This document shows positions 46,336-57,459 of a stretch of DNA of 64,000 nt, piece after piece; positions within the stretch are counted from its first letter, which is position 1; each line of letters opens with the position of its first letter. A program made the position numbers and the translations under genes. Origin of the DNA: Chinchilla lanigera (Eukaryota > Chordata > Mammalia > Rodentia > Chinchillidae); contig NW_004955463.1 in NCBI RefSeq assembly GCF_000276665.1, forward strand, positions 9,377,602-9,441,601, given 5' to 3'. The notes beneath the pieces were generated by a model. That model was not told the DNA's origin and did no database searches. It saw only the letters and a list, made by a program, of their open reading frames with translations.

Positions 46336-47884
46336 TCTGATTGCTGAGACAAAAACAGACTGCAGGGAAATAAGAATGCAGTCAGGGAATATAGTTAGGG
46401 GACTCTTGGAGTATTACTGGCAGTCAATGCGTTGTCGATTACGACGCCCTACTGGCTGGGACACAGAAAATGAATGATGAAATTGGTGGGCTTGGTGCAG
46501 GCTACCAGGCCTGGAGCATCAGGAACACAGTAATATTTGAAGGCGAACAGATGACTTGATCCTCACTCTCTGCTCACTCAGCCATCTCCACCGGGACTCT
46601 GCTGCACTTGCCTGAACCCCGAGATATGACTGATACCACAAACAACATTTTTCTCACATATGTCTGCCTAAAGAAACGAGTTCCCTTGGGAAGACCAGAA
46701 ACTTAGAGCCCCCAAAGGCATCTCTGTTTACCAATTCTGCTGTTCCTTTTGCCATAATTGTGACTTCGGGGCTAGGCTAAGGATTGCAGTTAGTTCTGTT
46801 CAAGAGAAAACTGCCACTTCTTATTTGTGTTTATGCCCAGGGACCTGGAAGGGTTTGAAAATATGAGAAGCTGTGATTTCTCAACCTCCCAGTTATTTCT
46901 AACAATGTTCAGTTATTTTATTTTTGAGGCAAACCAGCACACTTTTTGCTTGAGCAGATCTAAATATTCATCAAAATTGTTTTGTTAATAATGACATTTA
47001 ATAAATGGCTTCTGTTTCACTTTTGATAGAATATGATTCACAGATCCTTCCTGAGACCTTATGAGTCCTTGAACTTTTAAAATGACTAGCATTTAATTTC
47101 AAATTACTGTACTAAAACCCTTCATATAATAAGAAAGTAGGTTTACTTTAGCATAGTGATCTCTTCCAGACTGAAAGTACAAGATGGACAACAAGAGGCA
47201 CTGAATCTTGATGGAAAATAAGGCAAATCTGATTGCCAGCCAATTAGCAGTTTGCATTTGCACAGCATTAATATTCCTCCCATCCAGAAGACACCCTGAA
47301 CCAAAACCACATTGCTGATCATCTACTGAAATCCACTTTCCAGCTGGATGGAGCACAACTCCAGAGGACTCAGAAGCGGAACAACGCACAAAGAACATTC
47401 ATGAGAAAGTCGACAATCTTAAGTATGATTAGGAAAAAATACTGGGGTGACCACATTAGGTTTTTAAAAGTATTTCCTCATCAAATGGCTGGTTTCTCAT
47501 CAGAAAATGAGAACATGCATATTTTCCAGGGCTGCTCTTAGAACAATGATGTCTTTGACATCCCAGTGTTTAGTTAACTACTTATATATTTAAAATAGCA
47601 AAAATGTCTGTGAGATTTAGGTGCCTGACTCAGGTCAGGTCAGTTCCCTCTTCAATGCTTTAGACAGAAAAACCCCTCATGGGACACCTGTGTAAATGAT
47701 TTTGTTTCAGTTTTAGGTGCTGGGAAAGGAAAATAAAGTCATTTTTATTTTTAAAAAAAGATGGGGTGCTCTTAGTGTACCTTAGGAATGTGTTGGTCAT
47801 GCATGCTCTTCAACACTACGGCAGGGATGCGTAGCATGGTGATTTTTTTTGAGCTCAGATGTTTACATGGCATTGTACTCAGAT
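46336..47884. other. Unassigned sequence
   Basis: No recognised repeat. A small CpG cluster with a gtcg/cgac hairpin lies at about 46430-46446. Confidence 0.4.
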
Positions 47885-48050
47885 TTGCCCAGATTTACCT
47901 TGTGGCCCTGGGGTAGCTGAATAATCTCAGCCTCAGTTTTACCAGTTTGTACTGTGAGTAAACTATTAATCTCTCTCTCATGGGAATAGAACTGAATGTC
48001 TTACTGTATGTGAAGGTCACTCACACAGCGGATGCCCAACGATATGTTGC
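47885..48050 (+). repeat. MIR SINE
   Basis: accttgtggccctggggtag, aatctcagcctcagttttac and tcatgggaatagaactgaat follow MIR order over most of its length. Confidence 0.7.
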
Positions 48051-48692
48051 TGGCATGATCCCTCTGGTCACAGCTCCCAAAACTTCTAGCAGGAAATAGC
48101 CTATGGGCAAGGGTCCACATAGCCCAGACAAAACTGTCGAGTTTGAGCTCACAGGGTTCACTTATTTTTGCTTAATGGGCAGAACACAGACATGACAAGG
48201 AAACAGGTTAAGAGAGAGCGGAGGGATACAGAAAGGAGCTTCTTCTCCTGTTTGTCTTGAAAATGTGCCATTGTCGGATGCCCTCTGAGCTCATACAAGA
48301 CGCTTCATCTCATCATTTCTCTGTGCCTTGCCATCACTAAAATGATCTTTAAGAAGAAATTATGTTTTAGCCATTCGGTTGCCCACCTTATTCTTAGAAC
48401 TGAAGCACTCTTTCAGATTTTTAAGTAAAATTTTATTTGATCAGCTTTGTAAATCGCCTCTCCTATTCCAAAAGTCTTTTGTAGCCCACAGTTTATCTCA
48501 ATTTTAATAACCTGAAATCCTTCTTCTCTTGTAACTCTGATATCCATTGACAGTTGTATATCTACTAGCTGTACTAGAACAGAAAAAAATGGCATAACAT
48601 GAACACTAGGTACATACTAAATGTTGATTCAGTGAGTAAATGTAAGGTAGACAAATCTGTAAGAAAGTCAAGGTTTAAAATTGCTAATGACA
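48051..48692. other. Unassigned sequence
   Basis: No recognised feature. Confidence 0.4.
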
Positions 48693-48780
48693 TGCTCACT
48701 TCAGCAGCACCAATATTAAAATTGCTAGTGAGTATGTGCAGGCTCCTGCAATTGCTACATCTATCTGTGAATTGCCAAGA
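48693..48780 (+). pseudogene. U6 snRNA pseudogene
   Basis: The 5' end atgctcacttcagcagcac differs from the U6 5' end at very few positions, followed by a ataytaaaattg block, and later ggctcctgcaattgctacat and gtgaattgcc track the gcccctgcgcaaggatgac and aaattcgtgaagc parts of U6. The middle is eroded and the ACAGAGA box is not intact. I see no upstream proximal sequence element or TATA box of a functional U6 gene. A retroposed, inactive copy is most likely. Confidence 0.65.
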
Positions 48781-48816
48781 ATGGCAGAAAGCTGTAGTTT
48801 AAAATCACTTAATGTG

Positions 48817-48985
48817 CAGAGTGTGGTGGCGCACGCCTGTAATCCCAGCACTTGGGAGGCTGAGGCAGGAGGATCGTTGTGAGTTAGAGACCAGCCTGGG
48901 CTACAAAGGGAGCTCAAGACCAGCCTGAACTACATAGCGAGACCTTGTCTCAAAAAGACAAAAAAAAAAAATAAAAAAATAAAAA
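48817..48985 (+). mobile_element. B1 SINE, full length, with 11-bp target duplication
   Basis: cacttaatgtg flanks it exactly (48806-48816 and 48986-48996). The body runs gtggtggcgcacgcctgtaa, ggaggctgaggcaggaggat, then a 29-bp quasi-duplication (agaccagcctgggctacaaa / agaccagcctgaactacata), and ends in A-rich tail. It is one of the younger insertions here. Confidence 0.95.
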
Positions 48986-48996
48986 CACTTAATGTG

Positions 48997-49339
48997 GTCT
49001 CACAATGGATGTGACCTTATGACTTATAAACAGACCTCAGGGCTCAGAAGCACTGTCTACCTTACTTTTTTGCAATCTTCTTCTGGTCCTCACTCCTTTA
49101 TAATAGACATCACCAAGACAGCATACTCGTATCAGTAATAGTGCTGTCAGACCAAAACAGTTTTGGCTGGAGTCTTTTAGTGCGTTCTCAAACAGCGTCC
49201 TTCTTCAAACAAATCTGAAGACAAAGAGAAAGGCAGATGGGAAACCAAAATGTCACATGGACTGCTGCTGGTACAGATACCACTAACTGGCCCCAAGTCT
49301 ATTCTCTGTCTTTGGGAACATATTTCCCTGGCTCCCTCA
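48997..49339. other. Unassigned sequence
   Basis: No recognised feature. Confidence 0.4.
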
Positions 49340-49690
49340 AAATGAGGTGGGTCCATGTGGCTATGTTCTCCACAGTGGAGTTGGAGATCAGGTGTGCTCC
49401 GGGTGGCACAGCTGGAGATGTTTCGGCACAATGAATTTGGAGAAGTTACAATATCTGTGCTTGCAGAGCAAGCTGTACAACCTCCCAGCAATGAGATCAC
49501 AGTTTCCTCTGCTCTTTCTGTGAGTAGGAATGGAGATCTTCAGGGAGACTCTGAAGCTATGTGTTCAAGACAGCAGAATAATGACTGTGTCAGACAGCAC
49601 CATCCTGCTGACCACCCTGTTGTGAGGCAAAGAAACTGTGTTCTTTTTGTGTCTGCTTCTGCCACACAGCAGAGTCTACCTTCCTAACCT
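49340..49690 (+). mobile_element. Ancient MLT1-like LTR remnant
   Basis: gtccatgtggctatgttctc, tcttcagggagactctgaag, tgctgaccaccctgttgtga and gcttctgccacacagcagag follow the order of an ancient MaLR/MLT1-type LTR. A 110-codon plus frame (49355-49687) covers it; I see no protein similarity. Confidence 0.5.
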
Positions 49691-51964
49691 GTCTTAACTC
49701 ACAATAAGGCTGACTTCAGAGACAGTGTCTTACATTCTAATAGGAGTGAATCCCAGTTATAGGAAAAATCCAGGCCTCTAGCAGACTAACCCTACCCAGT
49801 CCTTCCATCCAGGGCATTTTCATCCTCCACCCTCCCTTTATTCCCCATGCTGGCAGAAGTGAAGCAGAAAGCCCACCCCCATGACCCTCCCAGGATTACA
49901 AATAACTTTCTGGGCAGCTGCTTCCGGAATACATTTCGGAATGGATTCTTATGAAAGCGTGAAGGGAACAGGCTTGGAAAGTAAAGAGAAAAGGGAGTAA
50001 ATAAATTTTAAATACACAAACTAGAAGAGAAATAAGCACCTTCTCCAACAGCCTGAATGCTGCCTGTGATCCAAAACCAACTCTACTGCTTCACAGACTA
50101 GCTTTTGGCATTCTGTCCACACGCTCCCCGGCATCCAGTCGTGGCTTGCCTGGATTTGTCTTTTCCTTCGCATCTTGGCCCACACAGCTAAGAGTTTTGC
50201 AGAAACAAAAGTCTGCCAAAAATAATAGCTTTCCTAAATGTCCACCAACAAGGGAATTGGTATATAAATTATGAAGCATCCAGTCAATGGAATATTATTC
50301 AATCACCAAACATGATAAACATGAAGCATTCCTAACAACATAGATGTCTGTGAAATAATGCTACTGAAGAAAAAAAAAGTCATAAAATTATAGATACAAT
50401 ATGGCAACAACATTAAAAATGTACATATGGGAATTAAGATTTGGATGAAACTCAGACAAAGAAAAGAAATTACTGGGTTAAAGTAGTGGGATTCAACAAA
50501 TATTTTTATTGTTTAAAGTTTAAGTGGTCAAAGAAACCACTTTTGCTAACCTTAATGAAACTACAAAGAGATAGCACCACACCTCACCCCACCCCCCATC
50601 TTCAGTGGAATCACCCCAAATGAGAGCAGAGGGGGGCTTGGCAGAGCTCCAAGAGAGGCCCGGCTCCAGACACCCCGCGTCTGTGTGGTGCAGAGTCTGA
50701 ACACAAGTCCTGCTGTTGCTTCCATATGTCCTCACTTTATTCTGAAGGCTTTTAAGATTCTAAGCATTTTGTGTCTTGATGGTGGTACTCTTACCCTCAG
50801 TAATTCAGACATCCAAATAGGAAAACTCCTCACACACTCCTCTCTGGAGATCCTGGTTAATGTGACATTCTTCGAGAGAACTAATGGGAAATCTATGTCT
50901 TCAGATCAGGGGAGCAGACCAATATAACTCTCTGCTGAAAACACTTGTGACTGTGGGATTTACATTTCTTTCACTATTCAGGAAGGTATTCGTAACTGGG
51001 TCAGCCTGGAGATAATTTTATCATTTTCTTGACATCTACATGGAAGATGCATATAGGAAATGTATTCAATACCAGCAAGATTCAAATTAATGCACACTAC
51101 ACATACTTCTCAGTTCAAAACATGTCATATCTCCAGAGCATATTTCTTCTACCTAAGTACTTTATCACCATCCTCCCCCTCTCCAGCTCGGGCTTTGTCT
51201 TCTTGCGTGAATGAAAAAGGCAAGTCCCAGTTGTCACGAGTGCCCCAAGCCCTTCTTTGACCTTTCCTAATGTGAAATCTATGAGAGCAACTTTTCTCAG
51301 ATACAACACCTGGCTCCATGCTTTGCAAAATGCCAATAGAGTTAAGGCAACTTCAGAGAAGGCCTTAAGACAAAAGAGAGGAAGCTACCACGGGAGCACA
51401 CTAGCTGGAGGATAGAGGGTCTGGCAGCTGAACAAACAGCAGGGATTCCTGCTCAGGGAGATGAGACCTGGAAAACCATAGGCAGCCACTGGCTGAGATT
51501 AATGAATTTTTGACTGGGGAATTTGACCCTAAAACTCATTTCTCAGTTCAGTGGGAGCAGGAGCAAGTCAGTGAGAGCTGATAGATGCGTGGCACACAGG
51601 GAGAGGCAGCGCCCACAGAAGCAGAGCTGTCTGAGATAGAGCCGGTGTTGTTTGGCCCCACAAAACTCCTTACTCCCATCCCAGCCTCCTTTTCCACCCC
51701 CAGCCATCTTTCTTAATCTTATATCATGTCAAACACACTTGCCTGAATATCTTTTCTCTTTCTTCTGCAACATTTTTTCCTCCAATACACTGATATTATG
51801 ATTTCTAAAACTTATTTTTATGCTGGTTTCCACCATTATGCTTTGAATATTTCTTGAGTACAATGATCTTTTCATATGTATCTCTAGCCACACTTTGCCT
51901 CACAAGATGCCTAGCATCTAGTAGCTGTTCCAGAATCCTTTTTTGGTTGATATTGACTATCTAC
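49691..51964. other. Unassigned sequence, largest non-repeat stretch
   Basis: About 2.3 kb with no repeat I can name and a somewhat higher GC content than the rest (notably 50560-50720 and 51380-51700). Frames are at most 80 codons, without convincing splice or start context. The apparent non-repeat status makes it the best place to look for conserved regulatory sequence. Confidence 0.4.
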
Positions 51965-52132
51965 TATACAAGGGTTGGTCAAAATATATGGTGAATGTCT
52001 AAAGTTTAAAAGCATACTAAAATAAAAGATATTTTGCCATTAATCTCCCTCAAAATATTCCCCCTCACTTGGAGCACACTTATCCCATCATTGTTGCCAC
52101 TTTCCAAAGCAGTTCTGGAAGACTTCTTTTGT
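51965..52132 (-). mobile_element. Mariner transposon 3' end, inverted arm 1
   Basis: Starts with a mariner-type terminal sequence (caagggttggtcaaaatata). On the minus strand 52125-52030 encodes the transposase C-terminus (VFQNCFGKWQQ, stop, WDKCAPSEGEYFEGD). Truncated after this block. Confidence 0.75.
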
Positions 52133-52194
52133 GAGTATACCTTTAGGATGTGTGATCAAAAATAAGAACGCTGGTGTGCAGTTCTATCCAACAG

Positions 52195-52520
52195 AAAGTT
52201 AGGCTCATAAGAACTTTATGGTATGTCTTCATCTACTTTATTCACTAGATCTGGCACCCTGTGACTTCTGGTTCTTCCCCAAAGACAAAATGGCCAGGAA
52301 AAGTAAATGTTTTTAATCAGTTCAGGATATGGAGGCCACCATGACAGTGCAGCTAAAGATAGTCACAAAAGTGAACTTCCAGAACTGTATTGCTTCAGAA
52401 AGTGGCAAGAACAATGGGTGTGCAAAGTAAAGGGGAGAATTTTGAGGGCGATTAATGACAAAATGTCTCTTACTGTAACACATTTTTAAATTTAAACACT
52501 CAGCACATTTTCAATCATAT
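52195..52520 (+). mobile_element. Mariner transposon 3' part, inverted arm 2
   Basis: 52239-52283 reads YSLDLAPCDFWFFPK, the mariner signature with the third catalytic aspartate (codon 52263-52265) preserved. Downstream are VNFQNC and GEF with stops. The C-terminal block faces the opposite way from arm 1, so 52372-52525 pairs imperfectly with 51968-52125. The terminal repeat on this side is eroded. Confidence 0.75.
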
Positions 52521-52763
52521 ATTCATAGAAAGAACCAGAGTGCCTGCTTTCTAACCTAGAGGGCCTACAGGGCAGAGAAGGGCCTATGTCACTCATTACT
52601 CCAATCAGGTCCTCAGCAAAAGTGAATACCCACTAAAGATGTACTGGAGCCAAATGCATTTCTGAAATGGTCTTTCCAGAGATATCTGACTTTTGCCACC
52701 TCTTCACAGATATTTTTCCAACAACACCAGGAGAGAGAGAGAGAGGAAGAGCTCTAAAGTTGT
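52521..52763. other. Unassigned sequence with short (GA)n
   Basis: A gagagagagagagag run lies at 52730-52745. Confidence 0.5.
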
Positions 52764-53138
52764 TGTTATAGCTTGGGCCTGCATGTCCCCACAAATCCTC
52801 ATGCAGTCATGGGGCAGGATTCTATTCTAGATTTTTGATTGATCCATAGTCCAATGGTGGGATTACAGGTATAAATGCTACATCTGCCTCTGGGGTGGGT
52901 AGTTTGCATGCAGTGTAAGGAAGGGAAAGAAACTGCTTGGCGCTCCCCCTTTGCGATTGTTGCTTTTGCTGTCTTCCGCTGCCAAGAACTGTTGCCCTCT
53001 GCCATGTGCCACTCTGCCTTGGAGCCAGCCAAGTATGAACTGAAACTTCCACAGACTGTGAGCTAAATAAACCTTTCCTTCCTTAATTTTGGGCATCAGG
53101 TATTTTGTCTCAGCAATGAGAGAAAAATAACCAAGACA
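52764..53138 (+). mobile_element. Solo MaLR LTR with 5-bp target duplication
   Basis: gttgt flanks exactly at 52759-52763 and 53139-53143. tgttatagcttgggcctgca start, tgccatgtgccactctgcct middle, ctaaataaacctttccttcc signal and ataaccaagaca end. It is the reference copy used here for the MaLR half of the chimeric LTR at 12653. Confidence 0.9.
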
Positions 53139-53235
53139 GTTGTTCACTGTAATAGCTGATAATAGAAACAACTAAGTAACTCAGTAGTTCTACATCCTGA
53201 GGTGTAGAGGACTTGCCCTTACTGCTCTAGGAGTT

Positions 53236-53762
53236 TGTTCATTGTGTCAACTTAATAAGTTTAGAAGTTAACTAACTGACTCAGTACGGGGTCAGGGTCC
53301 TTACTTTGTGAACATCCTCAGCCTGTGCAAGAGAAGGGCATGGAAATGGTGTGGGTGTAAAGGACCCCCCCCCCGTGACAGGTATGCTGCATACAATAAA
53401 AGGCAAATGAAGAAGGACTGGTTGCTGGTTCTTTGGAGGAGCTCCAGTCTTTGCCTTCAGCTTGCTTATCATCTTGTGGCTTCTGGCACAGACTGGCTTC
53501 TGCCTGGGATGCTTCAGCCTTCTGGTGTAGACTCTTCAGCTTTCTGTCACAGACCCATTGGCCTCCTGATAGGGACTTGCGTGGAACACGGCAGTGAACT
53601 CCAGACCTTGGACTGGACCCTTCAGCCTCCAGCACGCAGACACCCTCTGCATGCTTCCTCATCCAACTCTGTAGCTGACTATCGTAAGCCAAGCTTGTAA
53701 CTTCTTATATATTTGTACATCTTGTGTTATACCTGTTTCTCTAGTAAGCCCTGACTGATACA
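53236..53762 (+). mobile_element. Solo ERVL-like (MLT2-type) LTR
   Basis: tgttcattgtgtcaactta start, gtgtgggtgtaaaggac with a run of 11 C, gcatacaataaaaggcaaat, ggaggagctccagtctttgc and a terminal cctgtttctctagtaagccc then tgactgataca. This is the ERVL/MLT2 layout. Frames of 124 and 130 codons on opposite strands lie inside and are not genes. Confidence 0.8.
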
Positions 53763-54350
53763 TTCACCATAAGAAATAATATTTTAGTTACCCTCTACTA
53801 TAGTCCTGAATCTGTTTGGCATGGTCTGGAATTTAAACAGCAAGCTCAGAACATCACAGCTGTAAATTTGGGAGCTGTGAACACATCAAGGAGGGTACAG
53901 TGTGATGTGGAGTCAGGCAGTGATCCAAATAATAGATAATGTTGCTAGATCTGATCATCTCTAACCAAACAAAGATGACGATGCTTCCCATTAACCTATT
54001 TAACAGGTTCGGAGCCATTAGCGTGAGCGCTAAACTGCATTTTTCATGTGACTGTCACATCTCAAAAGGTTTTTACTTTTTTAATTAAAATGGAAAGTTA
54101 TTAAGTAACAGTCAAAAATGCAGCATTTTCTTCTGAATTATTAAAGCTGTAGTGATCCTTCTAAGGTAGAAGGTAATGGAAAAAGTTTCTCTGTGCCTTT
54201 CATGTTGAGTCCAATTTGAAAATATGAAAATCAGCAGAAGTAAGGTCATGACCTTCTCCCCTTCCCAGGATGTGAGTGCTCGTGTGCTTTGTTCATGTGT
54301 TAAATTCAAATAAGCTCTTCGTAGGTCAATTGCGATCAAGGAAGAACTAC
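53763..54350. other. Unassigned sequence
   Basis: No recognised feature. Confidence 0.4.
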
Positions 54351-56015
54351 CAAGAAAGCAAGTCTTCTTTAAAAATAATCATTTATTTTTCTTTAGCACA
54401 TGTTTGCAGTTCATACAGTTTACAATCATCTTGGGGAGTGGTGACACGTACATATTACAGCTTGTTTCAGTTTTTTAAATCCCTTTCCCTCTTCACCCCT
54501 CTCCCGTTCCCCATCCCCTTTTTCATACTTGTTGGTATTACTTGCCTTAGTTCATGTTATGGTGTATAGTGTTTACATTAATTTGAGTTATTAGGTTCCT
54601 GTACATGGCACGTCTTTATTCCTCTCATTTCCTCTTCCCCTCCTCCTCATTTCTTGTGCTTGTTCCCTTGGACCACTTCCTTACTGCAAGAGATCCATCC
54701 ACTTGTCCCTTTCTGGCCATTCTGCATCATTTTCTTTGTCTGTACTTTGCCTCGCAGAGATACTATATGGTATTTAAGCTTATGTGTCTAGTGTATCTCC
54801 CTCAACATTTTCTAGGTGCATCTATTTTCCTACAAATGTCTCAAATGGGTCATTCTTTATGGCCAAGTACATTCCATTATATAGAAAGACCACATTTTTT
54901 TTAGGCATTCATCTGATGGGTATACAGGCTGCTTCCAGGGTTTAGCTATTACAGATTGTGCTGCTATAAACATTGGTATGCATGCACTGCTTAGTATGAT
55001 GACCTCTTTGGGGAAGATACCTAGCAGAGGGATAGTTGAGTTATATGGAATTTCTAATTCCATTTGTTTGAGAAATCTCCATATTGATTTCCATATGGTT
55101 GTACGTTTGCTTTCCCACAAATAATGAAGAAGGGTTCTTTCTTCACCACAGCCACATCAGCATTTGCCATTCTTTGATTTCCTAATGACTGTCATTCTTT
55201 CTGGAGTAAAGATAGAGTCTTAGTGATTCTTTTTAAATTTACATTTCTCTAATGGCCAGAGATGTTGAACATCTTTTCATATATTTGTTTACAATTTGTA
55301 TTTCTTCCTCTGTGAAGTGTTCATTCATTTCTCTTGCCCATTCCTTGACTATGCTTTTTTTTAGTTCTTTATATATTATAGATATTAATCCTCTTCTGAT
55401 GAGTAGCTGGAAAATATTTCTCCCTCTATTTTCTCTTTACTCCTTCACTCTCCTGATCAACTCTTCTGCTGCACAGAACATTTTAGTCTGATATAATACC
55501 ATTTGTTGATTCTTACTGCTATTTCTTGTGAGATTGAGATTCCATTTAGATCCTTCCTACACCTATGCCTTCAAGTGTTTTACCTATTTTATCTTGCAGT
55601 AGGTTTAATGTTTCTGACTTAATATTTAGATCTTTGATTCATTTTGATTTTTATTTAGGATATAGTGTGAGATAAGGGTCCAGTTTCATTCTTCTGCATG
55701 GAGATAACCAGTTTTCCCAGCATTACTTGTTGAATAGGCTGTCTTTCCTCCAACATATGCTTTTGGCCCCTTTGTCAGAGATGACATGGTTGAGTATGTC
55801 TGAGGTTTCTTTATCCTCAGTTCTGTTCCAGTGATCCACATGTCTGTTTTTGTTCCAATACCGTGCTGTTTTTTTACCACCATTGCTTTGTACTATAGCT
55901 TGAACTCAGCCATTTTATGCCTCCTGCTTTGATCTTGTTGTCAAAAATTGCTTTTGCTATTCTTGGTTCTGGTTCCATACGAATTTTAGGACTGTTTCAA
56001 GAAAACAAGTCTTCT
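54351..56015 (-). mobile_element. 5'-truncated L1 LINE with 18-bp target duplication
   Basis: caagaaagcaagtcttct (54351-54368) and caagaaaacaagtcttct (55998-56015) flank the element with one mismatch. Between, in reverse complement, lie the 3' UTR (pyrimidine-rich on the plus strand, 54480-54690) and the ORF2 C-terminal region up to about 55997 (gccattctttgatttcctaa, tagttctttatatattatag, gagataaccagttttcccag). About 1.63 kb. ORF2 is broken by stops and shifts. It is a younger insertion than the L1 blocks at 32-43 kb. Confidence 0.9.
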
Positions 56016-56800
56016 CAGTATAAAGTCCCTAGAACTAAAGTGATTTTAGAGAAATTAAGTACCTTGACTCAACTAGAAGTTAGATAAGGAAAAAAGTGGG
56101 CAGTTATAAACAGTCCTGGTATATTAAAAGCAAGTAATCTTAGAATTCACTGGCAGACTTTGAAGGCATTAAAAGGCTTTTGACTAGTCACTGTTTCTCA
56201 TCCTAACAGATGAATAACAATATTTTAATGGTTTTTCAGCTGAAGTGTTTTATAGAAATATGACTAAGCTCAAAAGAGCCAGTGAAAGCTAACTAAAGAA
56301 AAGAGCATTGACTTTAGATTCTTACAAATTTGGGTTCACTTAGAGGGAACAAATTGTCCTGGTTTTTCATAAAGCTAAGAGGTCAGGATGCAGGAAATTT
56401 AGTGCTGAGTCCAGGACTGTCCTGAGCAAGCTAAGTACTTTCAAAGTACTGGGTAGAGGGCTTTATTCCAAATACTTCTCTGAGCTTCAATTTCTTCCTC
56501 TTTAAAAAGGGGAGAATGGGTTATTATGAATGCTTAATATATAACTGCAACTCCTCAGACATTCAAATTGTATCTAGCAGCCAGCTTTACTGACAAATAT
56601 TAAATAAGAAGGTCAAACTATCACCCAAAGCCTGTATTTCACCTTGTTTTAGATAACAATAGTGTATTATTTTACTATACTTATTCCTACATAATCCAAG
56701 TACACTTTTCACACTTCAAAAAACTTTTCTATTCAGTTGGGTTGTAAAAATTTGTACATCTTACAAAATATCTAGAATCTGAATATTGTCACTGATTTCT
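56016..56800. other. Unassigned sequence
   Basis: A weak MIR core may lie at 56465-56545 (gagcttcaatttcttcctct). Nothing else recognised. Confidence 0.4.
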
Positions 56801-56925
56801 CTTCACTCCCCTGATCGATTCTTTGGCTGCACAGAACATTCTTAGTCTGATATAATCCCATTTGTTGATTCTTGCTGCTATTTCTTATGCAACTTAGATT
56901 CTGTTGGATCCTTTAGAAAACTTAT
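56801..56925 (-). mobile_element. Short L1 ORF2 fragment
   Basis: cactcccctgatcgattctt, ctgcacagaacattcttagt and cccatttgttgattcttgct repeat, with few changes, the L1 segment at 55440-55560. It has no 3' end, poly(A) or target duplication that I can see. Confidence 0.75.
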
Positions 56926-57044
56926 TTTATGTCACTTCCAAAGGAGAGAAAGTTTTCCTTCTTTCTGAAACTCCATGCCTTCTGGGAACTCTTCAATGAG
57001 CCTGGAACAGGTTAATATTGGGGCAGTGAAATATAGGGATTGAC
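56926..57044. other. Unassigned sequence
   Basis: No recognised feature. Confidence 0.4.
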
Positions 57045-57210
57045 CTCATGACCTAATGGAGCTATATTCCAGTCTTTTTTTTTTTTTTTTTGAGTCAGGG
57101 TCTCATTCACTAAGTTACCAAAATTGCCCAGGATAGGTTTAAGCTTGCAATCCTCCTGCCTCAGTCTCCCAGAGGGCTGGGATTACAAACATGCACCAAC
57201 ATGCCCAGCC
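57045..57210 (-). mobile_element. B1-dID composite SINE (dID part short)
   Basis: gacctaatggagctatattc (ID-derived), T run of 18, then gagtcagggtctcattcact ... ctgggattacaaacatgcac (B1 in reverse). Confidence 0.75.
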
Positions 57211-57459
57211 CATCACTTACTTTTTGCAGGCCTGAGACAACCACCAGCAAAGCTGAGCTGGAACACTCAGGGCCCAGTGCCATGGAACCAGATGGTTTCT
57301 GAAATCTGATATTTTTCAAAAGGTTTTTCTCAAAACTGAAGATGAATGCATTACTTATGTTTAATCAACTGATGAATTTGTAAGAGGAGTGTAAAGCCAC
57401 ATTTATACTAAATTTCATTTTATTATGAAAAAATACATGTTTTTAATCAACTTCATCGT

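Noticed and set aside
49355..49687. 110-codon plus frame, protein-like composition
   Set aside because: Overlaps an ancient MLT1-like LTR; no similarity recognised and no splice sites at its edges.
53308..53700. 130-codon plus and 124-codon minus frames over the same bases
   Set aside because: Both lie within the ERVL-like LTR; LTRs carry no protein gene here.
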